64,000 nt of DNA from Mycolicibacterium chlorophenolicum (GCF_001044235.1 NZ_JYNL01000068.1:113354-177353), one strand, 5' to 3'; numbered from the stretch's first letter, positions 34,553 to 45,584 are shown. Translations and numbers: made by a program. The notes: a model not told the origin generated them from the sequence alone.

Positions 34553-35893
34553 TCATCGCCGCCGGTGTGAGCCGAGCTTGTCCAGCAGCAGCGCCTCGGC
34601 GGTCGCGGCCCGCTCCAGCACACCGAGGTGCAGGCTCTCGTTGATGCTGTGCGCCTGGGTGTCCGGATCCTCGACGCCGGTCACCAGGATCTTTGCGTCC
34701 GGGAACGCGCCGGCGAACGCAGCGATGAACGGGATGGAACCTCCGACACCGGTGTCGACCGCGTCCGCGCCCCACGCCTCCCGGAACGCCTCCCGCGCCG
34801 CGTCGTACACCGGCCCGCTGGCGTCGATGGCGTACGGCTGGCCGACGTCGCCGGGCGTGACGGTGACCCGCGCACCCCACGGCGCGTGCTGTTCCAGATG
34901 ACGGGTCAGTGCCGCCAGATGTTCCGCGGCGTCACCGCCCGGGGCGACGCGCATGCTCACCTTCGCCCGCGCCGACGGGATGAGCGTGTTCGACGACGTG
35001 CCGATCGGGGTGGTGTCGATGCCGATCACGGTGATCGCGGGCTTGGCCCAAAGCCGTTGCGCCACTGACCCCGACCCGATCTCGCGTACCCCGTCGAGCA
35101 ACCCGGTGTCGGCGCGCACCCGCTCGGGGGTGTAGTCGACGTCGGCGGCGACGGACTCGTGCAGCCCCTTCACCGCGACGTTCCCGTCGTCGTCGTGAAG
35201 ACTCGCGAGCAGGCGCACCAGAACAGTGAGAGCGTCGGGCACGACACCGCCCCACATGCCCGAGTGCAGTCCGTGATCGAGGGTCGCGACCTCGACCACG
35301 CAGTCGGCGAGCCCCCGCAGCGAGACGGTCAGCGACGGGGTGTCGGTACTCCAGTTGTCGGAGTCGGCGATCACGATCACGTCGGCGGCCAACGCGTCCT
35401 TGTGCGCGGCCAGCAGCCGCGACAGTGAGGGCGACCCCGACTCCTCCTCCCCCTCCACGAAGACGGTCACCCCGACCGGGGGGTTGCCGCCGTGCGCGCG
35501 GAAGGCCGCCAGATGCGTGGCGATGCCCGCCTTGTCGTCGGCGGTGCCCCGGCCGTAGAGCCGGCCGTCGCGTTCGGTGGGCTCGAACGGCGCGGACCGC
35601 CATGCGGTGGCGTCGCCTTCGGGCTGCACGTCGTGATGGGCGTACAACAGCACCGTCGGCGCCCCGTCCGGTGCGGGATGGCGGGCGATGACCGCGGGCG
35701 CCCCACCTTCGGCGACGATCCGGACGTCACCGAAACCCGCGTCGGACAACAGCTTCGAGACGGCCTCGGCGCTGCGCTGGACCTCCGGGCGGCGCTGCGG
35801 GTCGGCCCAGACGGACTCGATGCGCACCAGATCCTCGAGATCGGCGCGCACCGACGGGAGCACGTCGCGCACGCGCTGGACGAGATCACTCAT
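34553..35893 (-). CDS. M20-family dipeptidase (Rv2522c-like)
   Basis: 446 residues. Zinc ligands sit in LLYAHHDVQPEGD and GRGTADDKAG, the catalytic Glu pair in VEGEEESGS, then DSDNW, and a C-terminal His in GGSIPF...(residues ~390-400). A cytosolic dinuclear metallopeptidase on dipeptides or N-acyl amino acids. It begins 21 bases before the acpS stop on the same strand, so it may be co-transcribed with fas-acpS, as the same order occurs in M. tuberculosis. Confidence 0.92.
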   Translation of the reverse strand: MSDLVQRVRDVLPSVRADLEDLVRIESVWADPQRRPEVQRSAEAVSKLLSDAGFGDVRIVAEGGAPAVIARHPAPDGAPTVLLYAHHDVQPEGDATAWRSAPFEPTERDGRLYGRGTADDKAGIATHLAAFRAHGGNPPVGVTVFVEGEEESGSPSLSRLLAAHKDALAADVIVIADSDNWSTDTPSLTVSLRGLADCVVEVATLDHGLHSGMWGGVVPDALTVLVRLLASLHDDDGNVAVKGLHESVAADVDYTPERVRADTGLLDGVREIGSGSVAQRLWAKPAITVIGIDTTPIGTSSNTLIPSARAKVSMRVAPGGDAAEHLAALTRHLEQHAPWGARVTVTPGDVGQPYAIDASGPVYDAAREAFREAWGADAVDTGVGGSIPFIAAFAGAFPDAKILVTGVEDPDTQAHSINESLHLGVLERAATAEALLLDKLGSHRRR

Positions 35894-35914
35894 AGCGACG
35901 AGGGTAGTGCCCCG

Positions 35915-36307
35915 CTACCGCTCCTCGAGGATCGCGACCGCCGCGGCGGTGTCGGCCTCATGGGTCAGCGACAGATGGATCGTCACCTCTTTGAGGTGCT
36001 CGGCGACCGCACCCGAGAGCCGGACCCGGGGACGGCCCCACATGTCGGTGACCACCTCGATGTCCCGGTGGATCGCCTCGGGCAGCACCGGCCGCTTGGA
36101 GAACCGCGACCCCGACCACGCCTTGATCACGGCCTCCTTGGCCGCCCACCGCGCCGCGAGGTGGCGCGCCGCCGACGAACTCTTGTCGGCGGCGTCGCGC
36201 CGCTCCCCCGGCGTGAACGTCTCCGCGAACACCGTGCCCGGCCGGTCCACCTGCTCGGCGAACTCCGGGATGGAAACGAGGTCGATGCCTATCCCGACGA
36301 TGCCCAC
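35915..36307 (-). CDS. acpS: holo-[acyl-carrier-protein] synthase
   Basis: 130 residues from the GTG at 36307 (VGIVGIGIDLVSI), matching the length of the M. tuberculosis enzyme; a GTG at 36316 would add three residues. It transfers 4'-phosphopantetheine from CoA to the ACP domain of FAS I and to other carriers. Mg-binding residues lie in GIGIDLV and WAAKEAVIKA; SLTHEADTAAA ends the fold. It follows fas after 22 bases and belongs to the fas-acpS operon. Confidence 0.93.
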   Translation of the reverse strand: MGIVGIGIDLVSIPEFAEQVDRPGTVFAETFTPGERRDAADKSSSAARHLAARWAAKEAVIKAWSGSRFSKRPVLPEAIHRDIEVVTDMWGRPRVRLSGAVAEHLKEVTIHLSLTHEADTAAAVAILEER

Positions 36308-36329
36308 GGCCAGCACGCTATCTCACGGG

Positions 36330-39300
36330 TCACCGCTGATACACGCCGTTCTCTCCGAGTCGCGACGTCGCGTCCAGCAGCATGGCCGCTTCCTGCGCCT
36401 TCTCCGGCTGGTCGTGGTCGAAACGCCGGTCGGCGGGCCGCTCGTAGAGAGGCCGTCCGCCCGCGATCGCCGAGGCCAGCCTGCGCTGACCGGCCAGCGT
36501 GCGCTCCTGGGCCTGGGCGGTGTAGGCCGCCCGCTGCTCGGGAGTCAGCGTGGCCAGGAACGCCTGCGGGTGCACCAGCGCGATCAGGCCCGAGACGTGA
36601 CCGAACCCGAGGCTGGTCACCAGACCGGCCTTGAGCGGGTACTTCTCGCCCAGCCGCAGCGTCTCCCGCGGCCACACGAAGTGCGCCGAGGTCGCCAACT
36701 CGTCGTCGACACAGTCCAGGCTGCGGTTCGGCGGGATGACGCCGTCGCGCAGGACCTGGCACAGCCCGATCATCTGGAAGACCGCGGCACCGCCCTTGGC
36801 GTGACCGGTCAGGCTCTTCTGGCTGATCACGAACAGCGGCGCCCCGTCGGACCGGCCCAGCGAGGCCGCGAGCCGCTCGTGCAGCTCGGTCTCGTTGGGG
36901 TCGTTGGCCAGCGTCGAGGTGTCGTGCTTGGAGATCACCGCGATGTCGTCGGCGCCCACGCCCAGCTTGGCCAGCGAGCGCGCCAGCACCGAGTCCCTGC
37001 CGCCGCGCCCGGCGCCCAGCGCGCCGAGACCGGGTGCCGGAATCGAGGTGTGCACGCCGTCGGCGAACGACTGCGCGTACGCGACCACCGCGAGCACCGG
37101 CAGACCCATCTTCACCGCCAGGTCACCGCGGGCCAGCAGGATCGTGCCGCCGCCCTCGGCCTCCAGGAAGCCCAGCCGGCGCCGATCGTTGGCCCGGGAG
37201 ATCTTCGAATCGCTGATGCCCTTGGCGCGCATCATCTCGGTGTCGGCGGTGGCCGCCATGTCACCGAAGCCGATGATCGCCTCGAGCGTCAGGTCGTCGA
37301 AGCCGCCCGCCACGACCAGCTCGGCCTTGCCGAGGCGGATCTTGTCGACGCCCTCCTCGACCGAGACCGCCGCCGTCGCACAGGCACCCACCGGGTGCAC
37401 CATCGCGCCGTAGCCGCCGACATAGGACTGCATGACGTGTGCCGCAACGACGTTGGGCAGCACCTCCTGCAGGATGTCGTTGGGCTTGCTGCGGCCCAGC
37501 AGGTTGCCGTGGTACATGGTCTGCATCGAGGTCATGCCGCCCATGCCGGTGCCCTGCGTGGAGGCCACCAGGCTCGGGTGCACCCACCGCATCAGCTCGG
37601 CCGGGGTGAAGCCCGACGACAGGAACGCGTCCACGGTCGCCACGATGTTCCACAGCGCCACCCGGTCGATCGAGGTCGCCATGTCGGGGCTGATGCCCCA
37701 CACCGTCGGGTCGAACCCGGTCGGGATCTGAGCGCCCACGGTCCGCGACAGCTTGGTCTTGCGCGGCACGCGAATCTCGGTGCCCGCCTTGCGGATCACC
37801 TCCCAGTCACCGCTGTCCGGGATCGGCCGGGCCACGGTGTGCTCCGGGTCGAACTGGACGAACGCCCGCGCGTCGGCCTCGCTGGAGACCACGAACCGGA
37901 AGTCCTTGTCCAGGAACACACTGACCAGCAGCGGCGAGGCGTGATCGGGGTCGATCGCACCGTCGTCGACGAACTCACGGATGCCGCAGCGCTCGACCAC
38001 GGTGTCGTGGTACCGCTCGACCAGCTCGGACTCCTCGACGAGCTCACCGGATTCCGTGTCGTACCAACCCGGTTGGGGGTCGTCCTCCCACGTGATCAGT
38101 CCGGTCGTCCAGGCCAGCTCGAGTACGCCGGCTGCGGACAGCTCGTTGTCGACCTCCATCTCGAAGCGGGTGCGCGACGAGCCGTAGGGGCCCAGTTCGG
38201 CACCGCCGACGATGACGATGAGATCGGCCGGGTCGACGTCGAGGTCGGCCCACTCCGGAGCCGGAGCCGCCGGGGCGGGACGCGGCGGGGATGGCAGTGC
38301 CGAAATCGTATGGCCGGCAGCCTCTTCCTCGGACTCCTGCTCGGCAGGCGCCGCCGTGGCGTCGTCACGGGCCTTCGCGGCCAGCTCCGACAGGTCGAGG
38401 TCGGCATCGGCCAGTCCGCCGGTCAGGTCGGCCTGCACGGGCTCCCGGGCCGCCGCGACCTTGGTCTCGACGTCGCACAGGTCGAGCAGCATGCTCGCCA
38501 TCTGCTCGGTCGAGTAGGTGGTCACCCCGGCTTCTTCGACCGCATCGACGATGACGTCGTTGTGGCCCATCAGCCCGGTGCCACGGGTCCACCCGATCAG
38601 CGCGTGCGCCAGGCTGACCCGCTGCGCCCACGAGGTCTCGGCCTTCCAGCGCGACACCACCGCGTCCAGCGCGGCCTTGGCCTCGCCGTAGGCACCGTCG
38701 CCGCCGAACATGCCCCGGTTGGGCGATCCCGGCAGCACCACGTGCAGCCGGGCCGCGATGTCCCGGTCCGCACCGATGTGGGACAGCCCGGCGATCAGCC
38801 GCTGCACGGCCCACAGCAGGACCTTCATCTCCATCTCCGAACGCGCACCGGCGTCGGAGAGGTCGCCGCCCACGCGAGGCGCGGCGAAGGGGAACAGCAA
38901 GGTCGGCGACAGCGCGTCCTTGATGTGGATCGATTTGGGCCCGAGGCTCTCGGTCTGCTCGGTCCCGACCCACTCGACCAGTGCGTCGATGTCGTTGTAG
39001 GAGGCCATGTTCGCCGGCAGCACCCACAGCTTGGCGCCGAAGCACGCGTTGTCCCGGTAGAGGTTGCGGTAGAAGCCGAGCCGCGAGTCGTCGAGCTTGG
39101 ACGTCGTCGCGATGACGGTCGCACCGCCGGCGAGCAGCTGAGCCACCACCGACGCGGCGATCGAGCCCTTCGAGGCACCCGTGACGACCGCGACCTCGTC
39201 GCTGTAGCAGCCCTTACCGGGGTTCTCCGCTCCCGCGGCAGCGCGGGCGTACAGCGACGCGTGGATGGTGCGTCCCGCCGCGAGCGCCTTGCCCTGCCAG

Positions 39301-42300
39301 TACGTCGCCTGGGTGCCGACCACGTGGCCGGCGCCCTCGAAACGCTCCGCCAGGCGAGACCACTCCGCCTCGACCTCGTCGGGCTCCATCAGCCAGATCT
39401 TGACGAGATCCTCACGGGCACTGGCCCACCGGTCGTCGAGGAGCACCGCCTTGCGGGCGTCGAACGACGGCGCCACCAGACGCGGCCAGTCCGATCCCAG
39501 TTCGGCGGTGACCAGGTCGATGAGCTCCGCGTCCGCGGACGACTCCGGCGTGACGAACGGGGCGCCCAGGCCCAGCTGATCGAGGATCGTGCGCGCCGCC
39601 GAAGCGAGCACACCGTCGGGACCGGTGACCTGCTCGGCGAACTCACCGAGCGCGGCCGAGTCGACGACACCGCCGCCGGCGCCCCCGGCCGAGGGCAGCG
39701 CCACCGACACACCGTGGCGCGCCGCCACGGCCGCCACGGCGGCGTCGATCGTCTTGTCCACGCTGGCCGCGTCGGCCAGCGCACCGTCGTGCAGACCGCC
39801 CAGCGCCCCACCGCGGACACTCGACCCCTCACGGGTGCCCAGCGCCACCTCGACGGTGACGTGCTTGGCCCAGCCCTCGCCCAGCTCCCAGGTCTTGGTG
39901 ACCCGCTCGGTGAGGTAGGCCGGTCGCTTGCCCGACGGCCCGAAGACCGTCCGCAACTGGTCGTTGATCGCGTCGGCGAGCACCGGGCCGAACGGCTTGT
40001 ACGTCCGGGCCAGCTTGGTGACCTGAGACTTCAGCCCGGCCAGATCCGCTTCTGCGGCGCCGTCGATCGCGCCGAGGTTCAGCTCCGATCCGAGGTCCAC
40101 GAGCATCTGGTTGCGCCGCGACGACGCACCGTCGGTGATCGACTCGATGGAGTCCAGCGGCTCGATCTGGTCGATGCGGATCTTGGCCGACAGCGCGATG
40201 AGCGCCATCGTGGCGTCCGATGCGTCGAAGGTCAGATCGTCGGGCCGGGGCCCGCCGCTGGGCGCGGCGGCCGGGGCGGGCGCGGCGGGCGCCGCCTCCG
40301 CCGGGGCGGCCTCAGGTTCTGCCGAGGCGGGAGCCGGCGGGGTGTCCTCGATCTCCGGCTCGGGATCGGTGTCGGTCGCGAACAGCACCGCGGCGTCACG
40401 CTCGGCGTTGAGCACTTCGGTGGTGTTGTGCGAGTACTCCGGCAGTTTCAGCGTGTTGGTGGCCAGGCCGGCGACGGTCGGCGCGTTCTTGACGCCGATC
40501 TCGACGAAGCGCTCCACCCCGAGACCGCCTGCGGCCTCCTCGATGAACAGCAGATCCTGGGTCTCGATCCACCGCACCGGGCTGGCGAACTGCCAGGCGA
40601 GCAACTCGATGACGAGCTTGCGGCACAACTCCTTCGGACGTTCGGTACGCCACGTGTCGTAGTCGGCGAGGATCTCGTCGAGCGGCTCCGCCGGCACCAG
40701 ATCGCGGATCTCCTGCACGAAGTCGCGGTCGAGGGTGAACGGCCGCGGCACCAGGTTCGGGATGTAGCGACCGACCAGCATCTCCGGATCCGCGTCGCGC
40801 GGCATCACGCGCTCCAGCGCGCGGCGGAAATCGGCGACACCGACCCGCAGCACCGAGGAGTGGAACGGCACGTCGATACCGGGCACCAGGATGAACGATC
40901 TCTTCCCGCCGCTGATCTCGCGGCGCCGCTCGACCTCTTCCTCGAGCGCCTCGAGGCCCGCGACCGTACCGGCGATCGCGTACTGCGAGCCGCGCAGGTT
41001 GAAGTTCACGATCTCGAGGAATTCACCGGTGCGCTCGGAGATCTCGGCGACGAAGTCCTTGACGTCGGCGTCGTCGAGGTCGATCTGCGAGGGCCGGATC
41101 GCGGCCAGCCGGTAGTCGGACCGGCCCTGCGCGTCGCGCGGCACGATGTCGTGCATCTTCGACCCGCGGTGGAACACCACCTCGAGCAGCGCGGGCAGTT
41201 CGTAGACACCGGACACGCATGCCAGCGCGGTGTACTCGCCGACGGAGTGACCGCACGCGATCGCGTCCTCGACGAACGCACCCTGCTCACGCATCTCGGC
41301 GACCTGCGCGGCCGCCACCGTCGCCATCGCGACCTGGGTGAACTGCGTCAGATACAGCACGCCCTCGGGATGGTGGTAGTGCACACCGGAGGCGATCAGG
41401 CTGGTCGGGTTGTCGCGCACCACGTGCAGCACCGAGAAGCCCAGCGTCTCGCGGGTGAACTTGTCCGCGATGTCCCAGACCTTGCGGGCGGCCTTGGACC
41501 GCGCGCGCACGTCCATCCCCATGCCCTTGGACTGGATGCCCTGACCCGGGAACGCGTAGACCGTCTTCGGAGCGGCCAGTTGCGCGGTCGCGGCCATCAC
41601 GAGCTCGCCGTCGACCTTCGCGGCCACCTCGATGATCTCCGCGCCCCGGTCGATGCCGACCCGGTCGACACGGAATTCGATCTCGTCGCCGGGCAGCACC
41701 ATGCCCAGGAAGCGGGAGGTCCAGCCCACCAGGCGCGCAGGCGGAGTCGCGCGGCCGTCGGTCGCGGTGACCGCGTGCTGGGCGGCGGCCGAGAGCCACA
41801 TCCCGTGCACGATGGGGGTTTTCAGACCGGCGAGCAGTGCCGCGGCCCGATCGGTGTGGATCGGGTTGTGGTCGCCGGAGACGACCGCGAACGCGCTCAT
41901 GTCGACCGGCGCGGTGACGACGACGTCGCGACGGCGCCGGCGCGGGGTGTCGGTCGCGTTGTCGGTGATGGCTCCGCCGGCGCGCGGCGGGTCCGTCAGC
42001 TCGGCGGGACCGGTGCGGCCCCGGATCGCGAACCGCTCCTCGAGCGTGGCCAGGGCGGTGCCCTCGGCGTCGGTGATCGTGACGGTGACGGGCACGACAC
42101 GGCCGACCTCGGTGTCGGTCGCCGCCGAAGCCGTTGCGGTGATGGTCAATTCGGCCTTGGCCGACGGCATCGCGGCGAGCAGGTGGGCCGCGTGATCCAG
42201 GTGGACCAGGCTGAGCAGCCCCTCCACGACGGGGAAGTGGTCATCGGTGACCGCGGACCCGATGGCCGAGAACACCGCGGGCCAGCACAGGCCGACCAGG

Positions 42301-45300
42301 GCGTCGGGCACCAGCGTGAGGCCGGGCGCCAGCGGGGCGCCGAAGGTCGCGGTGACACCGGTGTGGTCGGCGACCTTCTCCGGGTCCCATTCGACGGTGA
42401 CCGTCGCGGTGTCGTCGACGACGGCGGGAAGCGCATCCGGGCCGTCCACGCCGGCGGCGATCGCCAGCACGGCACGCATGGCCTTCGAGGCGTCCTCGAC
42501 GGTGACGATCGGCATACCGCCGTCGACCGTGGTCGAGGGCAGCGTGAAGCGGATCGAGATCCAGATGTCGGACAGCGGAACACTCAGCGTCACACTGGAA
42601 TCCGCGGCCAGCTCCAGCCTCGCGCCGGTGTTCGGATGGGTGGCACTGGGCTTGCCGGGCACGTCGTTGACCTGCCACTCGCCGGGCGCGCCGATGCGGT
42701 GCACCGGGTTGATCGCGGTGCGGCCGGCCCACAGCACGTCGGGCGAGTCCAGCACGACGGCCAGCGGACCGCTGACGTCGGCGCGGGCCTGCCGCCGGGA
42801 CACCACCGGCACCGGTTGCGCACCGGAGTCCAGCACCCGGTCCACGATCTCCTGCTCGAATCGGTCGAGCAGGTCGCCGACCGGCTCGTCGAGGCGGGTG
42901 ATGCCGGCGACCGCCTGGGTGCCCGGGATGATGCACACCTGATCGGCGGTGTAGCGGGCGTCGTGCGCCTGCCACAGGGAGTCACTGCGCCACGAGCGCC
43001 GGACGTCCTTGTCGATGACCGGCACGAAGTTGACCGGCTTGCCCGGCTTCTTGCACAGCGTCACGAAGAACGGCAGGTCGGCCGGGTGCAGCCGCACCGT
43101 CTCCGCGTCGGGGTAGCGGGTGAGCAGCGCGGCGATCGCCTGCTGCGGATCGTCGAGCAGGGCGTCGCCGTCGGCGCCGAACAGCGTCTCGATCGGGCCG
43201 AAATCCTTCTCGGACAACCGCGCCTCGGCGCGCGTGAGCATGTCGGCGAACCGGTCCCGCCAGGTGACGGCCAGCCAGGGGCTGCCGGGGGCCATGGTCT
43301 CGGCGGTGCTGTCGCCGTCGCCGATGGCCAGTTCCACGTAGCGCTGCAGCCACTGCAGATAGGTCATGTCGCCGGCGTCACCGAAGTACGGCTTGGCCGT
43401 GGCGGCCATCGCCGCGATGATCTCTTCGCGGCGCTCGGCGACCGCGTCGGCGTCACCGGCGACCTCGTCGAGCAGACGTCCGCAGCGCGACGCCGCATTG
43501 TCGATCTCGTGGATGTCGGCACCCAATTGGCTACGGCCACTGGCCATTCCGTTGATGGCCTGGCCTGCGCCGACCCAGGTGTCGGTACCGGAGGTCTCGA
43601 CGAGCATCTGCTTGACGGAAGGCGAGGTGGTCGCCTCCTTGGTGGCCATCGCCGCGGTGCCGACCAGGATGCCGTCCACCGGCATGGCCGGGAAGCCGTA
43701 GGCCTTGGCCCAGTCACCGGAGAGGTACTCGGCGGCGCGCTGCGGGGTGCCGATGCCACCACCGACGCAGATGGTGATGTTGCGGTACTTGCGCAGATCG
43801 CCGTAGGTGGACAGCAGCAGATCGTCGAGGTCCTCCCAGGAGTGGTGTCCCCCGGCGCGACCGCCCTCGATGTGCACGATGACGTCGCGCGTGGGTACCT
43901 CGGTGGCGATCTTGATGATCGACTTGATCTGGTCGACCGTTCCGGGCTTGAAGCAGACGTGGGTGATGCCGACGGTGTTGAGCTCCTCGATGAGGTCCAC
44001 GGCCTCCTCGAGGTCGGGGATACCGGCGGTGACGACGACGCCGTCGATCGGCGCCCCGGACTGGCGGGCCTTCTGCACCAGCCGCTTGCCGCCCACCTGC
44101 AGCTTCCACAGGTAGGGGTCGAGGAACAGTGAGTTGAACTGCACGGCGCGACCCGGCTCGAGCAGCTGGGTCAGCTCCTCGATGCGGGCGTCGAAGATCT
44201 CCTCGGTGACCTGGCCGCCGCCGGCGAGCTCGGCCCAGTGGCCGGCGTTGGCCGCCGCCGCGACGATCTTGGCGTCGACGGTGGTGGGCGTCATCCCGGC
44301 CAGCAGGATCGGCGAGCGGCCGGTGAGGCGGGTGAACTTCGTCGAGGCCTTCACCGAGCCGTCGGGCAGGGCGACCGGCGTCGGCGCGTAGCTCGACCAG
44401 GCGGGCGCCACATCGGGCGCCGCGCCGACGGTGAACAGGCTCCGCTGTCCGGCGCGGGTGGCGGCCGCCACGATGCCGATGCCCAGCCCGCGGATCACCG
44501 GGGCGGTCAGCCGGGTGACGGTGTCGCTCGGACCCAGGTCGATGATCCACTTGGCGCCCGCCGCGGCGAGGCCCTCGACCTCGGAGACCCAGTCGACCGG
44601 CTTGATGAAGATGTGCTCGGTGAGCTTGCGCGTGAGGTCACGGTCCAGGCCGGTGCGCGCCGCCCACTCCTCGACCAGATCGACGCCGTCGGTCAGGCGG
44701 GGCGTGTGGAAGCCGACCTCGACGTTGAGCTGGTTGAACACCGGGCGGAAGATGGCGCCGCCGCGCGTCTTGTTCTTGCGCTCGGCTTCCTCGCGCTCGG
44801 TGATCTTCTCGCAGTAGAGCTCGAACCGAGCCAGCTGCTCGGGGGTGCCGGTGATGACCACCGAGCGGCGGCCGTTGCGGATCGACAGCGCCGGCGCCAG
44901 CACGGTGCGCACGTCCTGGGCGAATTCGTCGAGGAGTTCGGCCATCCGCGCGGGATCGACATTGGTCACCGACACCATCGGCGATTTGTCGCCGCGGCCG
45001 ACCATGCCGCGACGGCGCGACACCAGCGAGCCCGCGGCACCGATCAGCTGACCGATGGCCAGCAGCTCGGCGTCACGTGCGCCGCCCGCCTTGAGCGACT
45101 CGACGGCGGTGACGCCCTGCGAGTGGCCGGCGATGGCGACCGGCGGGTGGCCCGCCAGATCGAGTCCCTGGCGCTTGAGCGCCCGCTGGGCGGCCATCTG
45201 GGTGAGCAGGATGCCCGGGCCGGAGATGGCGGCGGTGGTGAGGTCCTTGAGGGCGGGCAGCGGCTCGTCGGCGGCCAGCGCGCGGATCCACTTCATCGGC

Positions 45301-45584
45301 TCGAAACCGATCGGCCGGACGACGACCAGTTCCCGGGCCAGCGGCTCGAGCAGCAGTTCCGCCTCGGCGACCAGCTGGCTGATCTCGGACTCGATCCCCG
45401 CGGAGTTGACCAACTCCTCCAGGTTCTCCAGCCAGGGGCCGCCCTGGCCGCCGAAAGCGACGGCGTACGGCTCGCCGGCGTGCAGTCGATCGACGAGTGC
45501 GTGCGCTCCCGCCAGAGGTTCGAAGGCCGGACCGCCCTCGGACTCGGAGCTGGTGGTCGCACGGTGCTGGTCGTTGATCGTCAC
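36330..45584 (-). CDS. fas: type I fatty acid synthase
   Basis: Multifunctional enzyme that makes C16-C26 acyl-CoAs for membrane lipids and mycolic acids. 3084 residues from the GTG at 45584 (VTINDQHRATT), 10 bases after GAGGAG; the frame stays open to 45770 but the added 62 residues are unlike the family. Domains in order: acetyl transferase (GHSQG, Ser155); enoyl reductase (ILLAGMTPTTVDA, about 430); dehydratase hotdog (GDHNPIHTD, about 1240); malonyl/palmitoyl transferase (GHSVGEYTAL, Ser1447); ACP (DGASSRRNQML, phosphopantetheine Ser about 1820); ketoreductase (VVTGASKGSIAASVVAQLL, about 2130); ketosynthase (GACATAAVSVEEG, Cys about 2733). M. tuberculosis Fas is 3069 residues. Nothing is missing. 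Confidence 0.97.
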   Translation of the reverse strand: MTINDQHRATTSSESEGGPAFEPLAGAHALVDRLHAGEPYAVAFGGQGGPWLENLEELVNSAGIESEISQLVAEAELLLEPLARELVVVRPIGFEPMKWIRALAADEPLPALKDLTTAAISGPGILLTQMAAQRALKRQGLDLAGHPPVAIAGHSQGVTAVESLKAGGARDAELLAIGQLIGAAGSLVSRRRGMVGRGDKSPMVSVTNVDPARMAELLDEFAQDVRTVLAPALSIRNGRRSVVITGTPEQLARFELYCEKITEREEAERKNKTRGGAIFRPVFNQLNVEVGFHTPRLTDGVDLVEEWAARTGLDRDLTRKLTEHIFIKPVDWVSEVEGLAAAGAKWIIDLGPSDTVTRLTAPVIRGLGIGIVAAATRAGQRSLFTVGAAPDVAPAWSSYAPTPVALPDGSVKASTKFTRLTGRSPILLAGMTPTTVDAKIVAAAANAGHWAELAGGGQVTEEIFDARIEELTQLLEPGRAVQFNSLFLDPYLWKLQVGGKRLVQKARQSGAPIDGVVVTAGIPDLEEAVDLIEELNTVGITHVCFKPGTVDQIKSIIKIATEVPTRDVIVHIEGGRAGGHHSWEDLDDLLLSTYGDLRKYRNITICVGGGIGTPQRAAEYLSGDWAKAYGFPAMPVDGILVGTAAMATKEATTSPSVKQMLVETSGTDTWVGAGQAINGMASGRSQLGADIHEIDNAASRCGRLLDEVAGDADAVAERREEIIAAMAATAKPYFGDAGDMTYLQWLQRYVELAIGDGDSTAETMAPGSPWLAVTWRDRFADMLTRAEARLSEKDFGPIETLFGADGDALLDDPQQAIAALLTRYPDAETVRLHPADLPFFVTLCKKPGKPVNFVPVIDKDVRRSWRSDSLWQAHDARYTADQVCIIPGTQAVAGITRLDEPVGDLLDRFEQEIVDRVLDSGAQPVPVVSRRQARADVSGPLAVVLDSPDVLWAGRTAINPVHRIGAPGEWQVNDVPGKPSATHPNTGARLELAADSSVTLSVPLSDIWISIRFTLPSTTVDGGMPIVTVEDASKAMRAVLAIAAGVDGPDALPAVVDDTATVTVEWDPEKVADHTGVTATFGAPLAPGLTLVPDALVGLCWPAVFSAIGSAVTDDHFPVVEGLLSLVHLDHAAHLLAAMPSAKAELTITATASAATDTEVGRVVPVTVTITDAEGTALATLEERFAIRGRTGPAELTDPPRAGGAITDNATDTPRRRRRDVVVTAPVDMSAFAVVSGDHNPIHTDRAAALLAGLKTPIVHGMWLSAAAQHAVTATDGRATPPARLVGWTSRFLGMVLPGDEIEFRVDRVGIDRGAEIIEVAAKVDGELVMAATAQLAAPKTVYAFPGQGIQSKGMGMDVRARSKAARKVWDIADKFTRETLGFSVLHVVRDNPTSLIASGVHYHHPEGVLYLTQFTQVAMATVAAAQVAEMREQGAFVEDAIACGHSVGEYTALACVSGVYELPALLEVVFHRGSKMHDIVPRDAQGRSDYRLAAIRPSQIDLDDADVKDFVAEISERTGEFLEIVNFNLRGSQYAIAGTVAGLEALEEEVERRREISGGKRSFILVPGIDVPFHSSVLRVGVADFRRALERVMPRDADPEMLVGRYIPNLVPRPFTLDRDFVQEIRDLVPAEPLDEILADYDTWRTERPKELCRKLVIELLAWQFASPVRWIETQDLLFIEEAAGGLGVERFVEIGVKNAPTVAGLATNTLKLPEYSHNTTEVLNAERDAAVLFATDTDPEPEIEDTPPAPASAEPEAAPAEAAPAAPAPAAAPSGGPRPDDLTFDASDATMALIALSAKIRIDQIEPLDSIESITDGASSRRNQMLVDLGSELNLGAIDGAAEADLAGLKSQVTKLARTYKPFGPVLADAINDQLRTVFGPSGKRPAYLTERVTKTWELGEGWAKHVTVEVALGTREGSSVRGGALGGLHDGALADAASVDKTIDAAVAAVAARHGVSVALPSAGGAGGGVVDSAALGEFAEQVTGPDGVLASAARTILDQLGLGAPFVTPESSADAELIDLVTAELGSDWPRLVAPSFDARKAVLLDDRWASAREDLVKIWLMEPDEVEAEWSRLAERFEGAGHVVGTQATYWQGKALAAGRTIHASLYARAAAGAENPGKGCYSDEVAVVTGASKGSIAASVVAQLLAGGATVIATTSKLDDSRLGFYRNLYRDNACFGAKLWVLPANMASYNDIDALVEWVGTEQTESLGPKSIHIKDALSPTLLFPFAAPRVGGDLSDAGARSEMEMKVLLWAVQRLIAGLSHIGADRDIAARLHVVLPGSPNRGMFGGDGAYGEAKAALDAVVSRWKAETSWAQRVSLAHALIGWTRGTGLMGHNDVIVDAVEEAGVTTYSTEQMASMLLDLCDVETKVAAAREPVQADLTGGLADADLDLSELAAKARDDATAAPAEQESEEEAAGHTISALPSPPRPAPAAPAPEWADLDVDPADLIVIVGGAELGPYGSSRTRFEMEVDNELSAAGVLELAWTTGLITWEDDPQPGWYDTESGELVEESELVERYHDTVVERCGIREFVDDGAIDPDHASPLLVSVFLDKDFRFVVSSEADARAFVQFDPEHTVARPIPDSGDWEVIRKAGTEIRVPRKTKLSRTVGAQIPTGFDPTVWGISPDMATSIDRVALWNIVATVDAFLSSGFTPAELMRWVHPSLVASTQGTGMGGMTSMQTMYHGNLLGRSKPNDILQEVLPNVVAAHVMQSYVGGYGAMVHPVGACATAAVSVEEGVDKIRLGKAELVVAGGFDDLTLEAIIGFGDMAATADTEMMRAKGISDSKISRANDRRRLGFLEAEGGGTILLARGDLAVKMGLPVLAVVAYAQSFADGVHTSIPAPGLGALGAGRGGRDSVLARSLAKLGVGADDIAVISKHDTSTLANDPNETELHERLAASLGRSDGAPLFVISQKSLTGHAKGGAAVFQMIGLCQVLRDGVIPPNRSLDCVDDELATSAHFVWPRETLRLGEKYPLKAGLVTSLGFGHVSGLIALVHPQAFLATLTPEQRAAYTAQAQERTLAGQRRLASAIAGGRPLYERPADRRFDHDQPEKAQEAAMLLDATSRLGENGVYQR

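Noticed and set aside
35688..44132. Very long open frame (2814 codons) antisense to fas
   Set aside because: It mirrors fas codon by codon; high GC at third positions removes stops on the opposite strand. It has no ribosome site or recognisable domain, while fas is complete.
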